Source of the DNA: SZUA-35 sp037969565
GTDB taxonomy: Bacteria > Actinomycetota > Acidimicrobiia > Acidimicrobiales > SZUA-35
Reading direction: 5' to 3'
Assembly (NCBI GenBank): GCA_037969565.1
Contig: JBBKXQ010000001.1
Location: forward strand, 1 to 31,484
DNA length: 31,484 bases
Positions within the stretch are counted from its first letter, which is position 1. Each line of letters opens with the position of its first letter. The translations under genes were made by a program, and so were the position numbers. Positions 23,659 through 31,326 of the stretch are shown piece by piece. The notes under the pieces are model-generated. The model searched no databases. It was given only the letters and a program-made list of their open reading frames with translations, and was not told the DNA's origin.

Positions 23659-25362
23659 GTGAAACGGGATAACAAGTTCCACCGCCTGCTGGTGCTATTT
23701 ACTGCACTCGGCTTGGTGGCATCGGCCTGTGGAGGCAGCGACGACACCGCCGCCGATGTCGATGACACGTCAGACACCACCGCCACCACCGAAGCCACAA
23801 CCGACACCACCGAAGGAACCACCGACACCACGGCTGGAGAGGCAATGGCCCTCGAGGGCGGCCTCAGCGGTCTCAAGGTTGTCGACGACAAGACCTTCAC
23901 GGTCGAGCTCGAGAGCGCGGACGCTGAGTTCCCGCTGCAGCTCAGCTACAACGCCTACTACCCGTTGCCCGACGCGGCCTTCGACGATCCCACCGGATTC
24001 GAAGAAGCCCCGATCGGCAACGGACCGTTCATGATGGACGGAACCTGGGATCACGACATCGCGATCCGCACCGTTCCGTTCCCCGACTACGCCGGTAGCG
24101 ATGCTGCCGACGTCTCGAGCCTCACGTTCAACATCTACGAGGATTCCACCACCACCGGTTACCTCGATCTCCAGGCCGGTGTGAACGACTTCGTGAAGTC
24201 ACTCCCCGCTGAGCAGATCGCTGCGGCCAAGGTCGAGTTCGGCGATCGCTACGCCGAGTCGGACAACACCGGCTTCTACTACTACGGCTTCCCGACCTAC
24301 CTCAACGACGTCTACACGCTCGAAATGCGTCAGGCCTTGTCGATGGCGCTCGATCGTGAACTGTTGATCGATGCCATCCTCGACGGGTCACGCGTTCCGG
24401 CCAACTCGGTGGTTCCACCATCCCTGGCCGGTGCTCGCACCGACGTCTGTGGCAACTGGAACTACGACCCCGAAGGCGCCAAGGCTGCCTTTGAGGCCGC
24501 CGGCGGAATCGACGCACTGGGTGGCCAGCCACTCACCGTTTGGTTCAACACCAGTGCCAGCCACGAGCAGATCGCCGAGGCCGTCACCGGCCAGTGGCGT
24601 GACGTGCTGGGCATCAGCGACATCGAATTCCAGAACCTCGAGTTCAGCGAGTATCTCCCGCTGCTCGACAACAAGGAAGTCACCGGCCCGTTCCGCCTCG
24701 GCTGGGGCATGGACTACCCGTCGCCGCTCAACTTCCTCGAGCCGCTCTACGCCTCATACAACGCTCCGCCCGTCGGATCGAACAACACCTTCTACGAGAA
24801 CCCTGACTTCGATCAGGCACTCGCCGACGGTAAGGCCGCAGTTGCCTCGGGAACGCTCGAAGACGGCATTCCCTTCTACCAGGCCGCCGAGGACATGCTC
24901 TGTGAGGATGTCACGGTGATGCCGATCTACTTCTCGAAGAACCAGTACGCCTGGAACGACACCGTCGAGAACGTGTTCATCACTGCGTTCGGTCGCCCGA
25001 ACTTCACCCAGATCACGGGTGGCGATGTGGCAACGCCGATTGCCGAGCCAGAGCACCTCTTCCCGACCAACTCCAACGAGTCCGAGGGCAGCGAAGTCCT
25101 CGACGCTCTGTTCAAGGGTCTGGTCGACTTCGATCCCGAAACCACCGAGCCCTACAACGAGGTCGCCGAGTCGATCACGTCAGAAGACGGTGGCAAGACC
25201 TGGACCATCGTGCTCAAGGACGGTTGGACCTTCCACAACGGCGATCCGGTCACGGCCACGTCGTTCGTGAAGGCGTGGAACTTCGGCGCCGATGGCGCCA
25301 ATGGTCAGCAGAACAACAGTTTCTTCGCCAACTTCGTCGGCTACGCCGACCTGAACGGCTGA
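23659..25362 (+). CDS. Family 5 peptide-binding lipoprotein, apparently circularly permuted
   Basis: 567 aa. A lipoprotein signal (LVASAC, Cys24) and a Thr/Asp/Glu linker (to about 60) tether it outside the membrane. The order after that is unusual. Residues about 69-453 begin GLSGLKVVDDKTFTVEL and run through NGPFMM, RQALSMALDR (about 224) and MPIYFSKNQ (about 421), which in SBP_bac_5 (OppA/DppA-like) proteins are the middle and end. Residues about 455-567 (EPEHLFPTN, LFKGLVDFDPE, WTIVLKDGWTFHNGDPVTA, GYADLNG) are the part that normally follows the signal linker. All parts are present once and in frame. GAGGAGA at proper spacing fixes the GTG start. It heads the operon with two permeases and two ATPases, and a strong terminator-like hairpin follows. 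An assembly error is the main alternative. Confidence 0.88.
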   Translation: MKRDNKFHRLLVLFTALGLVASACGGSDDTAADVDDTSDTTATTEATTDTTEGTTDTTAGEAMALEGGLSGLKVVDDKTFTVELESADAEFPLQLSYNAYYPLPDAAFDDPTGFEEAPIGNGPFMMDGTWDHDIAIRTVPFPDYAGSDAADVSSLTFNIYEDSTTTGYLDLQAGVNDFVKSLPAEQIAAAKVEFGDRYAESDNTGFYYYGFPTYLNDVYTLEMRQALSMALDRELLIDAILDGSRVPANSVVPPSLAGARTDVCGNWNYDPEGAKAAFEAAGGIDALGGQPLTVWFNTSASHEQIAEAVTGQWRDVLGISDIEFQNLEFSEYLPLLDNKEVTGPFRLGWGMDYPSPLNFLEPLYASYNAPPVGSNNTFYENPDFDQALADGKAAVASGTLEDGIPFYQAAEDMLCEDVTVMPIYFSKNQYAWNDTVENVFITAFGRPNFTQITGGDVATPIAEPEHLFPTNSNESEGSEVLDALFKGLVDFDPETTEPYNEVAESITSEDGGKTWTIVLKDGWTFHNGDPVTATSFVKAWNFGADGANGQQNNSFFANFVGYADLNG

Positions 25363-25383
25363 GCTTCTGAATTCCGCAGGATG

Positions 25384-25402
25384 TTCAACCGCATCGGTTG
25401 AA
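25384..25402 (+). other. Small perfect hairpin after the binding-protein gene
   Basis: TTCAACCG-CAT-CGGTTGAA forms an 8-bp stem with a 3-nt loop, 21 nt after the stop. It may protect the 3' end of the binding-protein mRNA, together with the larger hairpin that follows. Confidence 0.55.
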
Positions 25403-25418
25403 TGTCCTCATCGAATTG

Positions 25419-25455
25419 CCGGTGGGGAGGGTTCGTCCCTCCCCACCGGTGTTTT
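25419..25455 (+). terminator. Intrinsic terminator/attenuator between binding protein and permeases
   Basis: A perfect 13-bp stem (CCGGTGGGGAGGG and its complement) with a TTCGT loop, followed by TGTTTT. It is the best intrinsic terminator in the window. It should end most transcripts after the binding-protein gene, with read-through or a separate promoter serving the permeases. Nothing else is recognisable in the rest of this 206-bp gap, except AGGAG before the next start. Confidence 0.85.
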
Positions 25456-25568
25456 CATGGAAAGATGACCGCCACGGCACAGATGCCGTCTCCGGTCGTC
25501 GTTGCGTGGTGCCGTTCTCTGGTGCTGTTCTCTCGTGTTCGCAGCAGGTTCTCATCTAGGAGTCTTCG

Positions 25569-26492
25569 TTGGGTCAGTACGTCATTCGTAGGGTTTTGCA
25601 GCTCATCCCAGTGTTTCTCGGGTCGACGTTCCTCATCTTCGCCATGGTCTTCGCCCTTCCGGGCGACCCGATCCGTGCGTTGGCCGGGGAGCGTTCACAG
25701 TCCGAGGCGGTCCGGAATGCGCTGCGAGATGAGTACAACCTCGACGATCCGCTTTTCGTGCAATACGGAAAGTACGTCGGCGGTCTCGTTCAGGGTGATT
25801 TCGGATCCAACCTCCGGGGGCAGCCGGTCAGCGACGTGATCAAGCAGCGGGTGCCGATCACGGCCCGCCTGGCCGGAGTTGCCTTCATCTTCGAGGTCAT
25901 TCTGGGCGTGGCGGCCGGCGTCTTGGCCGGCGTCCGGCAACGAGGTTTCTTCGACAGTCTCGTGCTCATATCCACGCTCACGGTGATCTCGATACCGATC
26001 TTCGTGCTGGGCTTCCTGGCTCAGATCACCTTCGGTCTCGAACTCGGGTGGTTCCCCGTGGCAGGAATTCAGCAGGGGCCGATTTCCTATCTGTTGCCGG
26101 GAATGGTGCTGGGTTCGGTGTCGCTCGCCTATGTGGCTCGACTCACGCGCTCGAGCATCGTCGACAATCTCGGCTCTGACTATGTCCGTACGGCCACGGC
26201 CAAGGGCCTCAAACGAAGTCGGGTGGTCGGCATTCACACCATGCGGAACTCGCTGATCCCGGTGGTCACCTACCTCGGCATCGACCTCGGGGCACTCCTC
26301 GGCGGAGCGATCATCACCGAGTCGGTTTTCAACATCCCCGGCGTCGGCGGCGCCGTGTTCGACGGCGTGGTCCGTCAAGAGGGTTCCACCGTGGTCGGCC
26401 TCACCACCTTCATCATCGTCGTTTACATCATCAGCACGCTGCTCGTGGACATTCTCTACGCCGTGCTCGACCCTCGGATCCGTTATGACTGA
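25569..26492 (+). CDS. Peptide ABC transporter permease (DppB/OppB family)
   Basis: 307 aa, six predicted membrane helices. The opening YVIRRVLQLIPVFLGSTFLIF, the long first periplasmic loop, and the cytoplasmic EAA-type loop (DYVRTATAKGLKRSRVVGIHTMRNSLIPVV), which docks on the ATPases, are those of the first permease of di/oligopeptide (also nickel) importers. The TTG start is supported by TAGGAG 6 nt upstream and by homology starting at once. It overlaps the second permease gene by 8 bp, so the two are coupled. Confidence 0.93.
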   Translation: MGQYVIRRVLQLIPVFLGSTFLIFAMVFALPGDPIRALAGERSQSEAVRNALRDEYNLDDPLFVQYGKYVGGLVQGDFGSNLRGQPVSDVIKQRVPITARLAGVAFIFEVILGVAAGVLAGVRQRGFFDSLVLISTLTVISIPIFVLGFLAQITFGLELGWFPVAGIQQGPISYLLPGMVLGSVSLAYVARLTRSSIVDNLGSDYVRTATAKGLKRSRVVGIHTMRNSLIPVVTYLGIDLGALLGGAIITESVFNIPGVGGAVFDGVVRQEGSTVVGLTTFIIVVYIISTLLVDILYAVLDPRIRYD

Positions 26493-27396
26493 GATCTCGC
26501 TCGACTCCGAACCCGTCACCATCGAGGCCGAGGAAGAACTGCAGGACGTCGAAGAGCGATCCCTCACCGCAGACGCGTGGCTTCAGCTACGACGCCGCCC
26601 CCTCTTCTGGATCTGCGTTGCGATCATTGCCGTTCTCGTCGTGGCCTCCGCCTTCCCGGGACTCTTCACCGACTTGGATCCGCAGATCGGCGACCAGCGC
26701 AACAATCTCCAGAAACCGAGCAGCGAACACTGGTTCGGCACCGACCTGTTGGGCCGCGATCAGTTTGCTCGGGTGGTGTACGGGGCCCGTGTCTCGATCG
26801 TGATCTCGCTGATCGTCACGTTCTCGGCTGCCGCTATCGCTGTCACCTTCGGTTCGCTCTCCGGTTACTACGGTGGTCGGGTCGACTCGATCATCTCGCG
26901 CATCACCGACGTGTGGTTTGCGATCCCCACGGTGCTCGGGGGCATCGTGATGTTGCAGCTCTTTGCGCAACGCAACATCCTCACGGTCAGCCTCGTCATC
27001 ATCGTGTTCGGCTGGCCCACCATGCTCCGGCTTGTCCGGTCGGCGGTGATCTCGGTGAAGAACGCCGATTTCGTCGACGCCGCTCGAGCCCTCGGAGCAT
27101 CCGATCGCCGGATCATCGGTCGTCACATTCTTCCCAATGCCCTCACGCCCCTGCTCGTCTACATGGCCATCACCTTCGGTGTCGTCATCGCAGCCGAAGC
27201 AGCTCTCACCTTCATCGGCGTGGGTTTGCGCAAGCCGGCGGTGTCCTGGGGCCTCATCATCTCCGACTCACGAGGACGAATTCAGACTCATGCCTTTCTC
27301 CTGCTGTATCCCGGCATCGTGCTGAGCATGGCCGTCTTCTCGTTCATCCTGCTCGGTGATCTGCTCCGTGACGCATTCGATCCGCGGCAGCGCTGA
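26485..27396 (+). CDS. Peptide ABC transporter permease (DppC/OppC family)
   Basis: 303 aa. A cytoplasmic acidic N-terminus of about 35 residues (EAEEELQDVEERSL) leads into an OppC-type N-terminal helix (RRPLFWICVAIIAVLVV). The motif HWFGTDLLGRDQFARVVYGARVS is diagnostic of the second permease. The EAA loop is FVDAARALGASDRRIIGRHILPNALTPL. It pairs with the preceding permease to form the translocation channel. The stop shares its last base with the ATG of the next gene (TGATG). Confidence 0.94.
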   Translation: MTEISLDSEPVTIEAEEELQDVEERSLTADAWLQLRRRPLFWICVAIIAVLVVASAFPGLFTDLDPQIGDQRNNLQKPSSEHWFGTDLLGRDQFARVVYGARVSIVISLIVTFSAAAIAVTFGSLSGYYGGRVDSIISRITDVWFAIPTVLGGIVMLQLFAQRNILTVSLVIIVFGWPTMLRLVRSAVISVKNADFVDAARALGASDRRIIGRHILPNALTPLLVYMAITFGVVIAAEAALTFIGVGLRKPAVSWGLIISDSRGRIQTHAFLLLYPGIVLSMAVFSFILLGDLLRDAFDPRQR

Positions 27397-28397
27397 TGGC
27401 CGACAAGCTGCTCGAAGTCGAAAATCTCGAGGTCGAATTCCGCATCACCGACGGCGTGGTCAAAGCGGTGAACGGGCTGTCGTTCAGCGTCGAACGTGGG
27501 GAAACCGTCGCCATTCTCGGCGAGAGTGGCAGTGGGAAGAGCGTGAGCGCGCAAGCGATCATGGGGCTCATCCCGTCACCTCCAGGATTCATCACCGGCG
27601 GTTCGATCAAGTTCGAGGGTGTCGACATCCTCGAGCTCTCCGAAGAAGAGCGTCGCCTGATCCGGGGCAACAAGATCGCCATCGTCTTCCAAGACGCGCT
27701 GTCGTCACTCAATCCGGTCTTCACCGTTGGGTGGCAGATCGGCGAGATGTTCCGCAAGCATCGCGGTGCTTCCCGTAAGCAGGCCCGGTTCTCGGCGATC
27801 GAGCTGATGGAACGGGTGAAGATCCCCGACGCCAAGGGTCGGGTCAACGCCTATCCCCACGAGTTCTCCGGTGGTATGCGGCAGCGGATCATGATCGCAA
27901 TGGCCTTGGCCCTCGATCCCGATGTGCTGATCGCCGACGAGCCGACCACCGCCCTCGACGTCACGGTGCAAGCCCAGGTGATGGACCTTCTCCAGGAGTT
28001 GCAGGCCGACCTCGGTATGGGTCTGGTGCTGATCACCCATGACCTCGGCGTGGTGGCCGAAGTGGCCGACGACGTCGTGGTCATGTACGCCGGTCGGGGC
28101 ATGGAAGTGGGTAGCACCCGCGAGGTGTTCGGGAACCCGGCTCATCCTTACACCGAGGGTTTGATGAGTTCGATCGCCCGCACCGACATACACGTCGAGC
28201 GACTCGTTCCGATCAAGGGTTCCCCGCCCGATTTGCTCCGAATCCCATCCGGGTGTGCGTTCCGGCCTCGTTGTCCCTACGTCCAAGATGATTGCGCCCG
28301 GGAGGTTCCGCCACTGATCACGATCGGCAGCGGAGACCGAGCTACGGCCTGCCTTCACTGGGAAGAGGTTTACAACGCGTCGGAGGTTCGACTGTGA
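27396..28397 (+). CDS. Peptide ABC transporter ATPase (DppD/OppD family)
   Basis: 333 aa. Walker A GESGSGKS (near residue 47), Q-loop IVFQDALSSLNPVF, signature FSGGMRQRIMIAMAL, Walker B VLIADEPTTALD and the switch His (LITHDLG) are all intact, so it should hydrolyse ATP. The C-terminal oligopeptide-transporter extension keeps the Cys set (GCAFRPRCPY, DDC, ATAC) that holds an iron-sulfur cluster in a solved DppD structure, as far as I recall. It pairs with the following ATPase as a heterodimer. It overlaps that gene by 4 bp (GTGA). Confidence 0.95.
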   Translation: MADKLLEVENLEVEFRITDGVVKAVNGLSFSVERGETVAILGESGSGKSVSAQAIMGLIPSPPGFITGGSIKFEGVDILELSEEERRLIRGNKIAIVFQDALSSLNPVFTVGWQIGEMFRKHRGASRKQARFSAIELMERVKIPDAKGRVNAYPHEFSGGMRQRIMIAMALALDPDVLIADEPTTALDVTVQAQVMDLLQELQADLGMGLVLITHDLGVVAEVADDVVVMYAGRGMEVGSTREVFGNPAHPYTEGLMSSIARTDIHVERLVPIKGSPPDLLRIPSGCAFRPRCPYVQDDCAREVPPLITIGSGDRATACLHWEEVYNASEVRL

Positions 28398-29419
28398 GCA
28401 TCCACAGTGAGTCGAAGGCGAGCGGCGAACCCCTGCTCCGGGTCAACAATCTGGTCAAGCATTTTCCGATCACGAGAGGCATCGTTCTGCGTCGAAAGAT
28501 CGGAGCGGTGCAAGCTGTCGACGGTGTGAGCTTCGAGGTGCACAAGGGCGAGACCGTGGGCTTGGTTGGTGAGTCGGGATGTGGCAAGTCCACCACGGCC
28601 CGTACCGTCCTGGGGCTCGAGAAGGCCACGTCGGGCGAGGTGTGGTTCGAGGGGCGTAACCTCGTCACGCTCTCGACGCACGAGATGCGCGAGGTGCGTC
28701 GCAACATGCAGGTGATCTTCCAGGATCCCTATGCATCGTTGAACCCTCGGATGACGGTGCAGTCGATTGTTTCCGAGCCGTGGAGAATCCACACCGATCT
28801 CGTGCCCAAGGATCAATTCCGCAATCGGGTGCAAGAACTGCTTTCGCTCGTCGGACTCAATCCGAACCACATCAACCGTTACCCCCATCAGTTTTCCGGT
28901 GGGCAGCGCCAACGCATCGGTATCGCCCGAGCGTTGGCTGTCGAGCCGAAGCTGATCATCGCCGATGAGCCGGTTTCGGCTCTCGATGTGTCGGTGCAGG
29001 CCCAGGTGGTGAACCTGCTCGAGGATCTGCAGCAGGAACTCGGGCTGTCGTACCTTTTCATTGCTCACGACCTCTCGATCGTGCGCCACATCTCCGACCG
29101 CGTGGCCGTGATGTATCTCGGCAAGATCGTGGAGTTCGGCGATGAGCGTGCGGTGTATGACCGCACGATGCACCCGTACAGCAAGGCACTCTTGTCGGCC
29201 GTGCCCGTGCCCACGGTTGATCAGGTTCGCACCGAGGAACGGATCCGTCTCGTCGGTGATGTGCCGAGTCCGTCCAACCCGCCATCGGGTTGCCGCTTCC
29301 GCACCCGTTGCTGGAAGGCCACCGACATCTGCACCACGGACGAACCACCGCTCGAAGACAAAGAGGGTGATGGCCACCTCGTGGCCTGCCATCATCCCGA
29401 AACCCCGGTTTCGCTCTAG
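28394..29419 (+). CDS. Peptide ABC transporter ATPase (DppF/OppF family)
   Basis: 341 aa. The OppF-type start LLRVNNLVKHFPITRGIVLRRKIGAVQAVDGV is followed by Walker A GESGCGKST, Q-loop VIFQDPYASLNPRM, signature FSGGQRQRIGIARAL, Walker B LIIADEPVSALD and switch His LFIAHDLS. The C-terminal extension again has the Cys pattern (GCRFRTRCW, ICTTDEPP, VACHHPE). The GTG at 28394 is chosen because GGAGG lies 8 nt upstream and because it overlaps the previous stop. It is the last gene of the transporter operon and is followed by a hairpin. Confidence 0.95.
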   Translation: MSIHSESKASGEPLLRVNNLVKHFPITRGIVLRRKIGAVQAVDGVSFEVHKGETVGLVGESGCGKSTTARTVLGLEKATSGEVWFEGRNLVTLSTHEMREVRRNMQVIFQDPYASLNPRMTVQSIVSEPWRIHTDLVPKDQFRNRVQELLSLVGLNPNHINRYPHQFSGGQRQRIGIARALAVEPKLIIADEPVSALDVSVQAQVVNLLEDLQQELGLSYLFIAHDLSIVRHISDRVAVMYLGKIVEFGDERAVYDRTMHPYSKALLSAVPVPTVDQVRTEERIRLVGDVPSPSNPPSGCRFRTRCWKATDICTTDEPPLEDKEGDGHLVACHHPETPVSL

Positions 29420-29432
29420 ACGAAGTCGGCCC

Positions 29433-29453
29433 GTGCCCAGCGCCGCTGGGCAC
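29433..29453 (+). terminator. Hairpin ending the transporter operon
   Basis: GTGCCCAG-CGCCG-CTGGGCAC, a perfect 8-bp stem, 13 nt after the last ATPase gene and before the secG promoter. There is no T-run after it. Confidence 0.5.
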
Positions 29454-29464
29454 CTAGCCGGTGA

Positions 29465-29470
29465 TAGTCT
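29465..29470 (+). promoter_or_regulatory. Possible -10 element TAGTCT of secG
   Basis: TAGTCT fits TANNNT between the operon terminator and secG. It predicts a leader of about 30 nt ending in GGAG (29494-29497), 9 nt before the GTG. The -35 is not clear. Confidence 0.35.
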
Positions 29471-29506
29471 CGTCTGTCGCATCATTCTCGTCTGGAGCTC
29501 TTTGTA

Positions 29507-29734
29507 GTGGACATCGCACTTGGCATTCTCTATGTGGTCGTCGGCGCCGTGACGGTGTTTCTCGTTCTCCTTCACAGCGGTAAAGGCGGCGGTCTTTCCG
29601 ACATGTTCGGTGGAGGACTCGGTGCTTCGGCCGCCGGTTCCACCTCGATGGAGCGCAACCTGGATCGGCTCACCATCGTGGCGGCGCTGATCTTCACCTT
29701 CCTCACGGTGGCGCTGGCCTTCGTATTGGGCTGA
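29507..29734 (+). CDS. secG: SecG subunit of the Sec translocase
   Basis: 75 aa, standard length. Two membrane helices (ALGILYVVVGAVTVFLVLLH and LTIVAALIFTFLTVALAFVLG) flank the conserved cytoplasmic loop HSGKGGGLSDMFGGG. SecG assists SecYEG in protein export. In actinobacteria secG commonly closes the gap-pgk-tpiA block; here it lies about 6 kb downstream of tpiA with the peptide transporter in between. The GTG start is supported by GGAG. Confidence 0.95.
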   Translation: MDIALGILYVVVGAVTVFLVLLHSGKGGGLSDMFGGGLGASAAGSTSMERNLDRLTIVAALIFTFLTVALAFVLG

Positions 29735-29747
29735 GTTCACTGGGCCG

Positions 29748-29767
29748 CCAACGCTGTTGGTTTGGTT
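29748..29767 (+). terminator. Weak terminator after secG
   Basis: CCAAC-GCT-GTTGG, a 5-bp stem, followed directly by TTTGGTT. It ends on the -35 of the next promoter. Stem strength is modest. Confidence 0.35.
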
Positions 29768-29794
29768 AAACATCGAGGCCCGTACTGCCGATAG
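29767..29794 (+). promoter_or_regulatory. Sigma-28-like promoter: TAAA-N16-GCCGATAG
   Basis: TAAA at 29767-29770, a 16-nt spacer, GCCGATAG at 29787-29794, and a GTG 6 nt later at 29801. The -35 core and the first seven bases of the -10 are perfect matches to the sigma-28 consensus; the spacer is one longer than in E. coli. Confidence 0.62.
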
Positions 29795-29800
29795 GTGAGG

Positions 29801-31261
29801 GTGTCTTCCCGCCGACACCCTCTTCGTGTGGTCCTCGCGCTTCTCTTCGTCGCGATTGTTTCGTGTAGCGGCGTCCCCGAACCCGAGGCGGCGCCGCCGA
29901 CCGTGACCGATCCGCTCGGCCCCGCCCTCCTTGCCTTCGACAGCTCGGACGAGCTGCCAGGTCGTCCGGTGGTTGCTCCCGTTGACATGGTGCGTCTCGC
30001 GCTTGTCGAGCCGGTGAGCTGGTTGCCCCGTGAAGTGTCGATTGCCAATCGTGCCGCCGCGATCGTGGCCGACCTGCTCTTCGATGGTTTGACCGAAGTC
30101 GGAGTGGACGGCGAACTCGTTCCAGCGTTGGCAACGAGCTGGGAGTCGGATCCGACTCTCACCACGTGGACTTTCACGCTCGACGCCGAGCGGGCGCGGG
30201 CCGCCGACGTTCTGGACTCGTTCGAACTGCTCCGAGCGGGGAATCCAACGCCGGCCACTGCAGCGGTGCTCGATCTGGTCCTCGAAGTGCGGGCTCCGTC
30301 GGAAGGCACGGTGGAGTTCGTGCTCGCCGGGCCGCAGGGTGGGTTCCCTTGGTTGTTGAGCTCGGTGGCGTTCTCCTCGAGTGATGCGCTCGGTACGCCG
30401 ACGGGGAGCTACGCCCTGAATGAGGTGGCGGGCGGGTTGGACCTGGTTTCGTCCGATGACCGATCGGGAGTGGAGATCCGCTGGTACGAAACGGAGGACG
30501 CGGCAGAGGATGCGGTGCGGGATGGGTCGGCGGACGTTGCGCTCGCCGGCTCCGATCTCGTTCCGACGGTCGGGATCTCGTTCCAGTCTTCGGTTCGCAG
30601 TATCAGCCGCTTTTTGCAAGTGAACGACCGATCACCCGAAGTGTCAGACCCCTTGGTTGGGGTTGCGATGGCGTCTGGTCTCGATCGAGCGTTGTTGGCC
30701 GACGCAGTCGGTGCCCCATCGGTGGCGTCGGGCGCGATCGTCCCAAATTCTGTGTCGGGATATGGCGGTGAACCTTGTGGTGGCAACTGCGTTGCTGTCC
30801 CCGAACTGCCGGTGACCACACGTCGCCCAATCGTGGTTGCCGGATCCGAGCTACAAGCTGATCTGTTGGCGGTTGTCGCTGAGCAGCTGGTGGCCACAGG
30901 GATTGATGCAAGTGTGGCGCTGCTGGACCATGAGCAGCTGTTAACGGAGCTGGACGGTGGCACGGTGGACCTGTTCAGTTCGGGGTGGGTGGGGGAGTCG
31001 CATTCGATCGATGGCTGGTTGCCGCTGATGTTCGGTGCGGGCGTCGGTGATTTCAGGAACGCCGAGGCTTTCGAGCTCGTGAACGCAGCGCTGGCCACCG
31101 TGGACGACCAAGCACGATGGGCCATGCTTCGCGAGGCCGAGGTGACGGTGTTGCGCTCGGGTGCCGTGGTTCCAATTGCCGCCAAGGCTGACTGGCTGAT
31201 CGTTCGTGACGGAGCGTCGACGGTCACGATCGAGTCGGATGGCACGCTCCGCTTCGGCTAG
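29801..31261 (+). CDS. Family 5 solute-binding lipoprotein, divergent and without own permease
   Basis: 486 aa. A basic N-terminus, a hydrophobic stretch and the lipobox IVSC give a lipoprotein. The SBP_bac_5 order is the usual one: VADLLFDGLTEVG and LVPALATSW near residues 85-115, WTFTLDAE near 123, later GVAMASGLDRALLADAV and an end part with VVPIAAKADWLIVRDG. This provides an in-window contrast to the permuted binding protein. It is shorter and more divergent than typical peptide-binding proteins; the ligand is unknown. The GTG at 29801 is preferred over the in-frame GTG at 29795 because it sits 6 nt after the GCCGATAG box, as at four other genes. It might feed the nearby peptide transporter or act as a sensor. 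Confidence 0.85.
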   Translation: MSSRRHPLRVVLALLFVAIVSCSGVPEPEAAPPTVTDPLGPALLAFDSSDELPGRPVVAPVDMVRLALVEPVSWLPREVSIANRAAAIVADLLFDGLTEVGVDGELVPALATSWESDPTLTTWTFTLDAERARAADVLDSFELLRAGNPTPATAAVLDLVLEVRAPSEGTVEFVLAGPQGGFPWLLSSVAFSSSDALGTPTGSYALNEVAGGLDLVSSDDRSGVEIRWYETEDAAEDAVRDGSADVALAGSDLVPTVGISFQSSVRSISRFLQVNDRSPEVSDPLVGVAMASGLDRALLADAVGAPSVASGAIVPNSVSGYGGEPCGGNCVAVPELPVTTRRPIVVAGSELQADLLAVVAEQLVATGIDASVALLDHEQLLTELDGGTVDLFSSGWVGESHSIDGWLPLMFGAGVGDFRNAEAFELVNAALATVDDQARWAMLREAEVTVLRSGAVVPIAAKADWLIVRDGASTVTIESDGTLRFG

Positions 31262-31284
31262 GTGCGCAAACCTGCGTATTCGGT

Positions 31285-31311
31285 TTGATCCCAGCGACGA
31301 ACCGTTAAGAT
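31285..31311 (+). promoter_or_regulatory. Promoter of tRNA-Leu
   Basis: TTGATC (31285-31290) and TAAGAT (31306-31311) with a 15-nt spacer resemble housekeeping -35/-10 boxes. The mature tRNA begins 15 nt after the -10, which leaves a short 5' leader. Confidence 0.5.
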
Positions 31312-31326
31312 CTCCGAGCACTTCTT

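Noticed and set aside
28370..30619. 749-codon open frame on the minus strand across the second ATPase, secG and the orphan lipoprotein
   Set aside because: It spans three well-supported plus-strand genes and their intergenic regions, and its composition (Arg/His-rich) is typical of an antisense shadow.
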